NCBI GenBank assembly: GCA_036023115.1
Contig: JAYKKT010000089.1
Location: 16,362,501 to 16,426,500, forward strand
Reading direction: 5' to 3'
DNA length: 64,000 nucleotides
From: Brasenia schreberi
Taxonomy: Eukaryota > Streptophyta > Magnoliopsida > Nymphaeales > Cabombaceae
Part shown: positions 20,217 to 33,000 of the stretch, piece by piece
Layout of the letters: each line of letters begins with the position of its first letter
Position numbering within the stretch: position 1 is the first letter of the stretch
Made by a program: the position numbers and the translations under genes
Notes under the pieces: generated by a model
Database searches by the model: none
What the model was told of the DNA's origin: nothing
What the model saw: only the letters and a program-made list of their open reading frames with translations

Positions 20217-22599
20217 TCTAAACACCCCGAAATCCCATGAATTCCTTAAAACGAACCTGGTTTTGTACAAGCAGCCCCAAAGGGCCATTTTGAGTCTGGA
20301 AACCCAGGAGCCTTCCAGACAACCCTATATATGTTTTAAACTTTATCTTTCAAAAACATACAATATGGCTTTTAAAACCCTTTTAAAACATGTTTTGAAA
20401 CCCCGAAGTGGCTTGGCCCGATCAAGACAGGACCAGGAAAGCTAAGAAGAGCCCGGAACCGGAGCACACGTCGATCCCGGCACAGCAACTCTTGTATCTG
20501 ATTCACACCCCAGGATCTCGAACGTCCAAGACCCTGTTCTTATCAAAATAGCATTTGAAGTCATCTCCGGAAGGCAGAAACGGAGGCGGACGACTATGTT
20601 GGCGAAGACCCAACGCAGACGGAGTACTGATGCTGCCAGGCCCCGCACGAATCGTCCGTTTCGAACCCAGCTCGAAGGAGTTAGAGTTCAGTTTGGATTG
20701 GATCTGGACCATATATATCCAAATTCCAATCCAAACCCATATGTAGACTTGGATTTGGATCCAGAGATCCAATCCAATATCCATATCCATGGCCCACATC
20801 ACCTTCTCATAAATGGAGGTGGGGCCCACTTGAAATTCACGTGGGATATTGGGCATGAGAGAGAGTGGGGATGGAAAATATCAAGAGTGTTGTATTAAGC
20901 TTGACTTGTGTGTCAAGTTTGGGTTTAATCATGTGGGTTAGCCTAATTGAGTGGGTTTAAGCTTGTAATTAGCTAAAACCTAACCTAGGGCTGCACCAAC
21001 ATGAGGTGGTCAAGGTCTATGGGCCATGCTAAGGGAGCTCCTTCACCTAAACCTAACCCAAAATGCCTAATCCTAGCCTAAACCCCTAATCCACCCCTAA
21101 TCTGGACCTAATCACCTAACCCACTTCCCTAATCCCGGCCTAATCCCAACCTAATCACCTAACCCACTTCCCTAATCCTTCCCTAAACCTAGATTAATTT
21201 CCCTAATCCTAGCCTAAACCTAGCCTAATCACCTAACCTAGCTCACTAAACCTCACCCTAAAACCCAACCACCTAATCTAGCCCTAAACCCCTAAACCAC
21301 TCCTAGCCCACAATCTACCCAAACCCCTAGTTTTAAAATATCTGGCCCAACCCTTTCCAGCCCACCTTATCTACATACCACCCTACCTAAACCACCTAAC
21401 CACTACCCCAAGCCCAGCCCTAACCGACCTACCCATCCCCTATTTAAACCCCTCCCCTTTGGGGGCAGGTTTTGCAAGTAGAAGGCCCTCACCTCAGCCC
21501 AGCCGGCTCCACTCTCCACCTGCCCGCCTGCTCCACTCTCCACCTGCTCCGCCAGCACTACCTGCACCGCCACCTTCCCTCTTCCATCCACCACCATTCC
21601 CCAGCCGGACGCCACCACCTTCACCCAATCGAACCAGCCGAGCTCCCATCCACACCCGGCTTCTCCTTGCCTTCCACCGCCTCTCCCCATTCGGTAAGTA
21701 CCCTGCACCTTACCTAGCTCCTTCTCTACTCCCTCTCCACTCCCAGCCACCCACCATACCATCACCTTACCTGCCCAACAGCCCCTCGCCGCCACCACTC
21801 CCACTCGGCCAAACCTTAGCCGCCCCAACCATTTGCCCCTACCTAACTCCCCTCAACTACACCCGATCACCCTATTAGATTTCCTAAGACCTGCCCATAA
21901 CACTCCCTTAAACCTACTATCCCCACTATCACATAGCCCCATCACCTAACTAGCTACCTTCCCATACTCCAACCTTAGTCACCCTAGCAGCCCGCCACCA
22001 CCACATCTTCCTAGTCGGCCACTCCAACCGACTATTCCTTCATTCGGCCAGTCATCACCATTCCCCTAGGTGTCCCATTCGGCCTTCCCACAAACTCTCC
22101 TTTAGGTCCAGTTTCCCTAAACACTCAACTCCCCTAGTGACCCTAAAAACTCACTCGTTCAGCCCCTTTAACCCCCCACCTCGAGGCGATATCCACTTGC
22201 AACCGGCCACCTTTGAGGTGCCTATCCCGCGCCCCACTAGCAGCCGGCCAGCACCTTTGATCACCTATCATCGCGGAGCTCCCGTTTGCAGCCCAAGGTG
22301 AAGGCCAAGCCCACGCTCAAGCAAGACCTCTACGGACCAGCTACTCGTAAGTGTCTAAACTCAGTCCTTAGTTGTATACTTGCTTGAGATTCAATTTGAT
22401 ACGGGGTTGTAATAACGGAGCATAGTCTCCCCCCGTTTGTAATAACGTGGCTTGGCACAACCACACACGTGCACTCTCTTAGTCATGCACGATTTTGAAC
22501 ACACACGGCCTAATCAGCCCCTAATACATAAGTGTACATATATACTTTCATTTTCGAAGGGTTTTGTTTAAGTTGGGTGCGTTGTCTTTCAATTCAAGC

Positions 22600-23190
22600 A
22601 CTCTCACACACATTGAGCTTTCGCTCTTATTTGAAAGACCCAAGTAAGGGCCGACCTATACTATTTGGGTTTCATTTCATGTCGTGTGAGTAAGTCTTTC
22701 AATTCAAGCACTCTCACACACATTGAGCTTTCGCTCTTATTTGAAAGACCCAAGTAAGGGCCGACCTATACTATTTGGGTTTCATTTCATGTCGTGTGAG
22801 TAAGTCTTTCAATTCAAGCACTCTCACACACATTGAGCTTTCGCTCTTATTTGAAAGACCCAAGTAAGGGCCGACCTATACTATTTGGGTTTCATTTCAT
22901 GTCGTGTGAGTAAGTCTTTCAATTCAAGCACTCTCACACACATTGAGCCTTCGCTCTTATTCCCAAGACCTTAGTAAAGGCCTTATTGCAGTTATATTTG
23001 GGTTTCATTTATGTCGTGTGTGTAGTACTTCAATTCAAGCACTTTCACACACATTGAGCCTTCGCTCTTACTCCCCAAGACCTTAGTCAAGGCCATACTG
23101 CAATTTATATTTGGGTTTAATTTCATGTCGTGTGTGTAAGTCTTTCAATTCAAGCACGCACCCACATTGAGCCTTCGCTCTTATTTGCAA
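22600..23190 (+). repeat. 110-bp tandem repeat array of the 3' LTR
   Basis: Three nearly identical units plus diverged ones share the motif ATTGAGCTTTCGCTCTTATT. One unit more than in the 5' LTR of the same element. Confidence 0.9.
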
Positions 23191-23617
23191 GACCCAAGTA
23201 AGGGCTCATATACATAAGCTATATACATATCTCCCTTCGGTTATTTCCCTTCGGTTATTTCCCTTCGGTTATTTCCCTTTGGTTATTTCCCTTCTGTTAT
23301 TTCCCTTCAGTATTGTCTTTACATTTCGGGTTTTCCCTTTGGAGTAGCGTGAGTTTGCATTGCATCTACGCCATACCACGAGGTAGGACGCATATTGCAT
23401 CGAAGCAAGCCCCGCTCGAATTCGCCCATGTAGTGGAGTGTTCATAACACACAAACTAGGTGGCCCGAAAAGGGATAAAAGAAAAGACTTAGGCACGTGC
23501 AAATCCACGTGATCTAAAACATGCAACCGCATCTTAAAGACCCGAAATAGACACCTCGAACTGCTTCGTAGACTTTCTCTCCAAAAACTCGATTTTTGCA
23601 AAGCGTACAGACTGACC

Positions 23618-23736
23618 CTTGCGCATCGGTGCAAGAAGGTTTGCGACGACAAGAGCTTACTTGCTCACAGTCGCCACGTTTAGAAGTCAGTGTTAAAAAT
23701 ATCTTCGCTAGCTTAAGTAAGCTAGCTGGCACGCCC
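23618..23736 (+). other. U5 hairpin, inverted repeat and PBS-like decamer (reference copy)
   Basis: CTTGCGCATCGGTGCAAG at 23618-23635 can form a 5-bp stem with loop GCATCGGT. GCTAGCTTAAGTAAGCTAGC at 23707-23726 is a 9-bp inverted repeat. TGGCACGCCC at 23727-23736 equals the first ten bases (from TGG) of the PBS. The decamer ends 88 bases before the LTR end. Confidence 0.75.
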
Positions 23737-23824
23737 TATTTGCATACATAGGCCTTAGACACACGAGAGGATCCACTCCAAGCCCCGAAAGAGGCGAAGA
23801 GGCGGGGATTTTCGCGTGTCTACA

Positions 23825-23829
23825 GTGTT
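23825..23829. other. Target-site duplication of element 1, right copy (GTGTT)
   Basis: GTGTT follows the 3' LTR and is continued by GCACAACTTAACCATCC, the missing part of the element 2 integrase. Confidence 0.97.
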
Positions 23830-26800
23830 GCACAACTTAACCATCCGCTCATTCTTGAATGGGGTACCATTATCAGACACAAGGTCTCGTGGAACCCCAA
23901 ATCGAGCCAAGATATTCCTCCGGATGAAAGCCACCACATGTTGCCCCATCACGTTGGTTAGGGAAATGGCTTCCACCCACTTGGAGAAATACTCCGTGGC
24001 TGCTAAAATAAATCGATGCCCATTCGAGGCCTTTGGAAATATTGGGCCTACGATGTCAAACGCCCACATGGTAAATGGCCAGGGGCTGACCACGGAGTGC
24101 AATGCAGATGAAGGGATATGAATGGCGTGCCCATGTACCTGACATGGATGACACTTCCTAACATGATCGTGGCAATCCTTTTTCAGGGTGGACCAAAAAT
24201 AGCCCCCTCTAAGTATTTTCATTGCCATCATGTTGGCATTTACATGACCTCCACATTTTCCATCGTGGAACTCGTGCATCACTATCCTAGCCTCCTCTAG
24301 GTCGATACACCTAAGCAAAATGCCGATAAAACTTTTTTTGTATAAAACCCCACCCAGAATGGTGTATCGGGTTGAAATCTTACGAATGAATGCCTTATCT
24401 TTGGATGTGGCATCCTCGACGAATCCCCCATTTTCTAAAAACTGGTTGATGTCATAAAACTAGGGTTTTTCAATAGACTCTGGGTTATTTTGGCAAATAT
24501 ACAAGTCGTGTGTGGATGGGTGAGGCGCATGCCATATTTCCAAAGATCTGGTCCCTGAAATGGGATCGACCTTCAGGGCTGAACCCAGGGAGGAGAGGGC
24601 ATCGGCGATGCCATTGTCCTCTCTCCCTACGTGTGTGAGTTTACACGATTGGAAGGACTGGACCAATCGAGTGGCCAACTCGTGATATGGAAGTAGTTTC
24701 TCATTACGTACTTGCCAAATTTTTAAAACCTAGTTTATGACAAGGAGCGAATCTCAAAGACCTCGATGCATGATGCCCCTAGAGTTTTCGAAATTCTTAA
24801 GCCTTGTATGAGTGCTTCATACTTAGCTACGTTGTTGGAACATTCGAAATCTAAGCGGACTGCTATGGGAATCTCGCCCTTTTCAGGGGAGATTAGGATG
24901 ACCCCAGCACCAGCCCCTCGTTGGTTTCGTGCCCCATCGAAGTGCATCTTCTACACTTGGTTTTCGAAAGCATTTGTCAAAATGTGGTTTTGAAAATGGT
25001 TTTGTAATATGCCTTCATCAGGCATTTCAACAAGCGTGGGATATGCGTCCTCCAAGGGGAACTCAACCACGTAATTTGCTAGGGCTTGCCCCTTAATGGA
25101 GATCTGGTGATGGTATTTCAGATCATACTCCATTAGAAGGAGTTGCCATTTGTCCAATCTACCCATGAGAATGGGTTTTTCGAATAAGTGCTGGATTGGA
25201 TCAAGCTTGGACACTATCCAGATCTCATGATCTAGGAAATAGTGTCTGAATTTCTGGCAGGCCCAAACTAGGGCCAAGCACGTCTTCTCCATGGCTTGAT
25301 AATTTCGTTCATAAGCCAAGAGAGTTTTCGAAATATAGTAGATGGCATACTCCTTATGGGTGTCATCCTCATATTGAGCCAACAGGGCTCTTAAAGCATT
25401 TGCATGCACAGAGATGTATAATAAAAGTGGTTTTCCTTGTTTTGGAGGGTTCAAAACGGGGGGATTAACCAAGTATGCCTTCAGTCTTTCGAAGGACTTC
25501 TGGCATTCGTCATCCCATAAGAATTTCGTGCCCTTCCTCAACAGTTTATTGAAGGGTTCGCATCTAGTTGCCAGATTCGATATGAATTGGCGAACTGATT
25601 GTAAACGACCCTGGAGGCTACGGATTTGGGTGAGATTGGAGGGTGGAGCCATGTCTATGATGGCTCGACACTTAGAGGGGTCGACTTCTATTCCCCTTTG
25701 GCTCACCATAAAGCCTAGAAGCTTTCCTGACTCTACCCCGAATACACATTTTTGAGGGTTTAGTTTTACTTTGTAAAGCCTAAGCCTTTCGAAAATCTTT
25801 TGTAAACATTCGATGTGAGTGCATCGGGTTTTGGATTTTGCCAAGAGATCATCTACATACACTTCTACGAGCTCACGAATCTGATCATGGAAGATCGTGG
25901 TCATGGCTCATTGGTATGTTGCGCTGGCATTTTTCAAACCAAAGGGCATGACTGTATAGCAGTACATGCCCCATGGGGTTGTGAAGGCGGTCTTACCCTG
26001 ATCTCGTGGACTTAGTTTGATTTGATTATAGCCTGAATAGCCATCCATAAATGAAAACATTTCATGATTTGTAGTACTATCGACTATCAAATCTATGTTT
26101 GGTAAAGGATAATTATCCTTTGGAGTGGCTTTATTCAGGTTTCTGAAATCGATGCATATTCGAATTTTCCCATTGGTTTTTTGAACTACAACGATGTTTG
26201 ACAACCAATCAGAGTACGCAATGGGTTTTATAAATCCGGCTTTTAGCAGATCTTCTAAACCCTCTTTGACTTGCGTGTGTACATTCGGGTGTATTTTCTT
26301 AAGCTTCTACTTTATGGGTTTTACACCTGCATCTAAGGGAAGACGATGCTCGACAATGCTGGGGTCTATGCCCGGCATGTCTTCATACGTCCATGCAAAC
26401 ACATCTAAATAGGTTTGTAGAAATGCAATGAATGCTAACCTTTCAGTTTCATGCAAGCATGCGCCTATTTTGATGGTTCTGGGATTTGAAACATCCCCTA
26501 GGTTTACTTCTATGAAATCTCCTCCTACTGATTGGGAAGGTCTTTCAAAATCGAGAATTCTATGAAATTCTGGGAGCTTAGAAGTGGGATCTTCCTCAAG
26601 GGGATCCACTTCTGGGCTTTGATCATTCTCATGGGCTATAGACCCAAGGGAATTTGATGCGTGATTTTCAAAAAGACCTGGTTTTGTACTTGGATTTTCA
26701 AGTGATTTTGAAATTTTTGGTCTGGCTATGCAGACGACGTTTCTTTCGAAATCCTTTTCTTTTGCCAAAGTCCTACCAGGAGCAGCTATGTATAAAATCT

Positions 26801-26987
26801 TTTTGGTATTTTCCAAATTTTCGATTTTTTTGGGTTTTTGTAGAACAAGAACCTTGGGAACTATACAAAGCACTCTATTTTCGAGTTTTTGTTTTTCCAT
26901 TATTTTTGGTTTTTCTTGTTTTTCGATTTTTTTGATTTTAAGCTTTTCAAATGTTTTTGTATTTTTAGAAAAGGGATCTTCCGTCAT
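23830..26987 (-). pseudogene. pol: pol of element 2, N-terminal to integrase core (broken)
   Basis: The minus-strand frame starts at ATG 26985-26987 (MTEDPFSKN), 25 bases after the gag-pro stop. It holds the RT with a YVDD box, the degenerate RNase H, the archaeal-type RNase H (HFDGARNQRG) and the integrase with its zinc finger (HDGKCGGH) and two catalytic Asp regions up to the insertion of element 1. Against element 1 it has stops at 26307-26309 (CAG to TAG), 25908-25910 (CGA to TGA), 24951-24953 (TGG to TAG), 24730-24732 (CAG to TAG) and 24460-24462 (TGG to TAG), and a 1-base deletion near 24755. Otherwise collinear with element 1. It continues at 5203-4589. Confidence 0.94.
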
Positions 26988-27012
26988 ACCTACAAAGGGA
27001 AAACACTACGGG

Positions 27013-29853
27013 TTAGACTCGGAATAGGAGGTCTAAATCGTAGGTCTCTTCTAAGGCAGGTTCTGGGGCACCCTTGACCCAGGTGGTCACAGGGGGTGGC
27101 TCTGGCGGTATTCGGGAAATATAGCCGATCCCATATCGGCTTGGATTGGCCCTAGGAAGGATGGGCTCTAGGAGACCCTGGTTCTGTGCCCCTAGACTCT
27201 TGTAGGGCGTGTAGCCCATGTTCAACAACATGTTCCACGACTTTTTGTTTTTCGAAAATGTTTGATACAAGTCGTGGTCCTGGAACATGCTATCGTCCAT
27301 ATTGTGCTCATATGGCCTCTTGTCTAGGGGCTTTGGAAATAGGGAACGCTTGAGTTTTCCTAGAAGGGTTAGAATCGGGAGGGGGCCTGCTTTGGGCGGC
27401 CCCTTCACATATACAACCTTCCTAGGGCTGTTTAACCCGAGCCGAGGTGGCTCAATCACAATTTGCCCCAGGTTAGCCTCATGGGCCTAGGAGCTCGATA
27501 GACAAGGGGAGTTTATGATCCCTTGAAGCTGTGGGTGTCTCTCTCCTAGGATCACTACGACCTGGTCCCTAAAAGGGATCTTGACACACCTGTGGAAGGT
27601 GGATGGCACAGCGCACAAACTGTGTATCCAAGGTCTTCCCAGCAATAGGTTATAATGGGGGTGGATGTCCAAGACATGGAACACCCCCGTGTGTTCGATC
27701 CCTCCCGTTTCCATTGGGAGTTCGATGGATCCTAAAGGTCTAAACGCATTCCCATCGTATCTAGAGATAACGATGGGGCTTGGGTTCACTGAAGTCAAGG
27801 TGACTCCGATTTTGTACGCCACATGAAGTGGAAGGATGTTGAGCCCTCCTCCACCATCGACTAGGCACCTGTCCAGAGAGTGGTTGTTTAAAACCACCTC
27901 GATATGCAAGGCCTGGTTGTGGGATTCGTAGGGTCTATCTACATCATCTTCCGAGAAAGTGATGGGCGATTTTGCTCCTAATAAAGCCACTTGGGCAGAC
28001 AAGGATTCCGGACTTATGTTCGAATCAACCTTGGCCCTTTCTAGAATTTTCTCTAATACAAGTCTATGCCTAGGCGAGGTTTGTATAAGCTCTAAGATAG
28101 ACATGTGAATAGGAATCTTTGAAAGGTGGTTTTCGAAGTCATAAGGATTTAGGATGACTTTGTCCTTATCTGCTTTTGGCAGAACACTAGGGATACATGC
28201 TTTTGAGGGGCCAGGCACACTGACCACCTTTTGAGCACCTTGAAGGTGCGGGGGTTGATAGATCCTCCCGGATCTAGTGACTTCCCCCACGACCAGCCTA
28301 GGGTTTGCGCTAAACTTGGCTCTAAGGATGAGCTGAGGAGAACCTTGGATTTTCAAAACTGGTTTTGTCGGGGATTCCACTTTTGGTGGTCCCCGAATGA
28401 TGACTTGGGCAGGCTTCTTGTATAGTACAAGAATAGGCGCACAAGTGGGTCGACCAGACTCTGGTTTTTGCACTAGTTCCTTAGAAATGGTGAGGGTACA
28501 TACCTCCTTTCCTTTCCCACTGTCACTAGCTTGAGGTGGCTCAGGTTTCGCAGTGACCTGGAGCCGGCCTTCTGCTATCAAGTTCTCAATTTTATTTAAG
28601 AGGGAGAAGCAGCGTTTGGTATCATGGCCTTTGAGCCGATGATACTTACAAAATCGGTTTAAATACCCCCCTTTGGAAGTGACTCTTTCGGGGATTTTTG
28701 GGAGTTCTATCATGCCCTAGGCAAGTAGGAGGTCTAGGACCTCCGACATAGGTTCCCCCAACGGAGTGTACTCTCATTTTTCAACCGATTTTTGAAAGTT
28801 TTGCACCCTCTTATTTTCTAACTTTTCAAAATGTTTGGAAGTGCCCGCCACGCCTGGATCCACCCAGACATTGGCGATTTTATGGGGCTTTGCCCCTTTG
28901 TCTATCGTGGGTAGCCCGTATGTGATGGGCTTTTCCAACCGGGTTTTGGAAACGACACTTCCTTTCCACAAGTGATCATATGTCCCTTTTCGCAAGTTGG
29001 TTTCGAAAAGGGAGGCCTTTTTGATCAACTTATGGAAAGTTGAGATCTCATGGAGCGAGAGAAGGGTTTTTAACTCGCTTTTAAAGTTATCCAGGATGAG
29101 CATGACTGCGCATCCTTCGGATATGGGCTCTCGCACTTGGCCCAAAAGCGACCTCCATCTTATAATGAAGGCATGTACGTCTTCGTTCATGCCTTGCTTT
29201 GTATCCCTTAAGGTATTCAGAGTCGGCGTGACTTCTACGTTGTGTGCAAATCTTTGCATGAAGTAGTTCGCTAACTCTTCAAAAGTAGCGAACTGGCTTA
29301 AGTCGTAGGAAGTCAGCCATTTGGCAGCTGTGCCTTTAAGGGATAAAGGAAACCAATACACCCATTTCATCGAGTCCTTTTTCTTCTTATGGGCTCGACA
29401 CGAGAAAAGCTGCAAGTGAGACCTAGGGTCTCCCATGCCATCATACCGATGGAAGTTCGGTATTTCATCGTCACTGTCTGTTTCGTAATCCATAGGAAGA
29501 AAATCAGACAAGGCGTAGCTTCTTTTCTCTTTATTCTGCCCTTTCAGCAACTGCTGTAGGGCTTTACGGTCCTTTTGTGTGAAGGACTCGTGGTATTGGT
29601 TGCCTTCCATTACGGAGGCCTCTTTGTGTTTGCGAGGTTTTTCAGAGTTTTTCTTAGGCCTTTGTTCACCATTTGATGAACATGAATTGCCTACTTCAGC
29701 CTCTTGGCTGAGAGCATCGATTTTGGCCTCAAACTCCCTTCTCAAGTCCTCAATTTCATCTAGTTTTATTTTGTTTTTGAAAATTCTCCTAGAGTGAGAA
29801 CTTGATGTGCATGAGCCTTGGCTCGACACTTCACTTGGATTGGATTTTGACAT
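27013..29853 (-). pseudogene. gag-pro: gag-pro of element 2 (three nonsense codons)
   Basis: ATG at 29851-29853 to stop at 27013-27015 stays in one frame (946 codons) without a frameshift. It is 10 codons shorter than element 1 because of a small deletion after the knuckle (PPQASDSGKG). Stops interrupt at 28774-28776 (TGA), 28717-28719 (CAG to TAG) and 27487-27489 (CAG to TAG). The N-terminal region, capsid core (WFPLSLKGTAAKWL), knuckle (CKYHRLKGHDTKRC), protease (LVDGGGGLN) and G-patch-like end (MGYTPYKSLG) are all present. The uninterrupted N-terminus shows how the gag of element 1 read before the solo LTR entered. Confidence 0.95.
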
Positions 29854-29878
29854 GCTTTTCAAGCTTTTTCAAAATGTC

Positions 29879-29883
29879 CTAAG
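29879..29883 (-). promoter_or_regulatory. Candidate 3' splice site before gag of element 2
   Basis: The minus strand reads TTTACTTGTACTTAG|GAC, the same acceptor as at 8836 in element 1, 25 bases before the gag ATG. Confidence 0.4.
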
Positions 29884-29975
29884 TACAAGTAAAGAAAACA
29901 AGTTAAAATGACACCTTTTTTAACAAAATTTTCGCAAAAACTTCTACCTTAAAACTCGATTTTTGAAAGGCTCAC

Positions 29976-29994
29976 GTCCCACCAGGCGTGCCAA
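29976..29994 (-). other. Primer binding site of element 2
   Basis: The minus strand reads TTGGCACGCCTGGTGGGAC, six bases after the 5' LTR end, one base different from the PBS of element 1. Confidence 0.85.
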
Positions 29995-30000
29995 TCCCTC

Positions 30001-33000
30001 TGTAGACGCGCGAAAAAAATCCCCACTCCTCTTCGCCCTTTTCTGGGTTTGGAGTGGATCCTCTCGTGTGTCTAAGGCCTATTTATGTAAACAAGGCATG
30101 CCAACTAGCTTACCTAAGCTAGCGAAGATATATTTTAAACTGACTTCTAATCGTGGCGACTGTGAGCAAGTGAGCTCTTATCGTCGCAGACCTTCTTGCA
30201 CCGATGCGCAAGGGTCAGTCTGTACGCTTTGCAAAAATCAAGTTTTTGGGATAGAAAGCCTACGAAGCGATTCGAGGTGTCTAATTCAGGTCTTTTAGAT
30301 GCGATTGCAGATTTTAGATCACGTGGATTTGCACGTGCCTAAGTCTTTCCTTTTATCCCTTTATGGGCCACCTAGTTTGTGTGTTATGAACACTCCACTA
30401 CATGGGCGAATTTGAGCAGGGCTTGCTTTGATGCAATATGCGTCCTACCTCGTGGTATGGCGTAGATGCAATGCAAACTCACGCTACTCCAAAGGGAAAA
30501 CCCGAATGTAAAGACAATGCCGAAGGGAAATAACCGAAGGGAAATGACCGAAGGGAAATGACTTGTAATGTAAATGCCGAAGGGAGATATGTATATAGAG
30601 TATGTATATGGGCCCTTACTCGGGTCTTGCAAATAAGAGCGAAGGCTCAATGTGGGTGCGTGCTTGAATTGAAAGACTTAGACACACGACATGAAATTCA
30701 ACCCAAATATAACTTGCAGTATGGCCTTGATTAAGGTCTTGGGAATAAGAGCGAAAGCTCAATGTGTGTGAGTGCTTGAATTGAAGTACTACGCACACAA
30801 CATGAAATTAAACCCAAATAGTATAACACGGCCCTTACTTGGGTCTTTCAAATAAGAACGAAAGCTCAATGTGTGTGAGTGCTTGAATTGAAAGACTTAC
30901 ACACACGACATGAAATGAAAACCCAAATAGTATAGGTCGGCCCTTATTTGGGTCTTTCAAATAAGAGCGAAGGCTCAATGTGTGTGAGTGCTTGAATTGA
31001 AAGACTTACACACACGACATGAAATGAAAACCCAAATAGTATAGGTCGGCCCTTACTTGGGTCTTTCAAATAAGAGCGAAGGCTCAATGTGTGTGAGTGC
31101 TTGAATTGAAAGACTTACACACACGACATGAAATGAAAACCCAAATAGTATAGGTCGGCCCTTACTTGGGTCTTTCAAATAAGAGCGAAGGCTCAATGTG
31201 TGTCAGTGCTTGAATTGAAAGACAACACACCCAACTTAAGCAAAACCCTACAAAATTAAAGTATATCTTTATATTCATGTATTAGGGGCTGATTAGGCCC
31301 GTGTGTGTTCAAAATCGTGCACAACTAAGAGAGTGCACGTGTGTGGGTGTGCCAAGCCACGTTATTACAAGTGGGGGGAGACTATGCTCCGTTATTACAA
31401 CCCCGTATCGAATTGAATCTCAAGCAAGTATATAACTAAAGACCGAGTTAGGCAGTTACTAATAGCTGGTCCGAAGATGCCTTGCTTGAGCGTGGGCTTG
31501 GCCTTCGCCTTAGGCTGCGAAAGGGAGCTCCGCGAGGTTGAACGGAAAGGGGTGCTGGTCGAGTGTCCTTGGTGCGCGGAAGAGGCGCCTTGAAGGTGGC
31601 CGGCTGCTAAGAAAGGGCTCTTTTTGGCGTGTTGGGCTAAAGGACCTAAGTAGGGTCACTAAGGGAGTATGGCACTAAGGAAAAGGAACTAGCTAGGAGA
31701 AGGTGATGGCTGGCGGATGGCTGGCCGAATGAAGAGGATGACAGTCGGTTGGAGTGGCCGACTGGGGGAGTTCGGTGGTGGCGGGTTGTTAGGGTGGCTA
31801 GGAGTGGTGTAAGGGAAGGGAACTAGCTAGGAGATGGGGTCCGGTGGTAGTGGGTGTAGTGGGGTGATATGGGCAGGTCTTAGGGAGTCGGCTAGGGTGG
31901 CCGAATAGAGCTAGGGTGTTTAGGTGGTGGCGGGTAGTTAGGATGGATAAGGCTTGGCCAAATGGGGAATGGCTGGTGTTAGGGTGATATGGGAGTGGAT
32001 TAGGCGGCTGAGAGTGGAGAGGGAGTGAAGAAGGAGTAAGGTGGGATGTAGGATACTTACCGAGTGAAGAAGTGGTGGCGGATGGAAGGGACTCAGCCGG
32101 GTGATTGGGAAGCTCGGGATGAAGTTCAGCCGGGTAATGGGAGTAGTGGTGGTGCTCGGCTGGAAGGTAGTGGTGCAGGTGGTGGCGGGACGTGGAGCAG
32201 GTGGAGCAGGAGGGGATTCGGCTGAGCTGGGAAGTGGAGGACCCGGGATTGGAGGTGGGGCTGCTAGATGGGAAAGCCTGCCCCCAAGGGGGGGGGGGGG
32301 TTTATATAGGGCTGGGCTAGGTCGGTTAGGGCTGGGTTTGGGGTAGTGGTTAGGTTGTTTAGGTAGGGTGGTGTGGTGATAAGGTGGGCTGGAAAGGGTA
32401 GGGCCAAATATTTTAAATACAAGTGGTTTGGGTAGGTTGTGGGCTAGGGGTGGTTTAGAGGTTTAGGGTTTAGCTAGGTGGGTTGGTTCTAGGGTGAGGT
32501 TTAGTGAGGTAGGTTAGGTGATTAGGCTAGGATTAGGCTAGGTTTAGGGTAATTAACCTAGGTTTAGGGAAGGATTAGGGAAGTGGGTTAGGTGATTAGG
32601 TTGGGATTAGGCCGGGATTAGGGAAGTGGGTTAGGTGATTAGGGCCGGATTAGGGTGGAAGGCTAGGATTAGGTGTTTTGGTTAGGTTTAGGTGAAGGAG
32701 CTCCCTTTGCATGGCCCATAGACCTTAACCACATCATGTTGGTGCAGCCCTAGGTTAGGTTTTGGCTAATTACAAGCTTAAACCCATTTAATTAGGCTAA
32801 CCCACATGATTAACCCCAAACTTGACACACAAGTCAAGCTTAATTACAACACACACTTGATCTTATCCACTCCCACTCTCTCTCATGCCCATAATCCCAC
32901 GTGAAATTCAAGTGGGCCCCACCTCCATTTATGAGAAGGTGATGTGGGCCATGGATATGGATATTGGATTGGATTTTTGAATCCAAATCCAAATCCAAGT

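Larger units (their letters stand above)
5204..23824 (+). mobile_element. Element 1: complete family A Ty3/gypsy (Tat/Ogre-like) LTR retrotransposon
   Basis: It has two LTRs (5204-8718 and 20217-23824), a PBS, gag-pro, pol, a polypurine tract and a perfect 5-bp target duplication. Total length is 18,621 bp, of which 3,507 bp are a later solo LTR in gag plus its 5-bp duplication; the original element was about 15.1 kb. One nonsense codon and a frame-disturbed N-terminus in pol, and the LTR insertion in gag, inactivate it. The two LTRs are very alike, differing mainly by one 110-bp repeat unit and scattered substitutions, so insertion was fairly recent. Confidence 0.97.
20217..23824 (+). repeat. 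3' LTR of element 1 (family A, 3,608 bp)
   Basis: It starts TCTAAACACC (canonical TGTAAACACC, so the G has become C) and ends CGCGTGTCTACA. It is close to the 5' LTR throughout. It has three close 110-bp units against two in the 5' LTR and lacks a 15-bp copy in the C-rich leader, which together account for most of the length difference. TATA-like CTATTTAAAC is at 21440-21449 and a GTAAGT donor at 21694. Confidence 0.96.
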
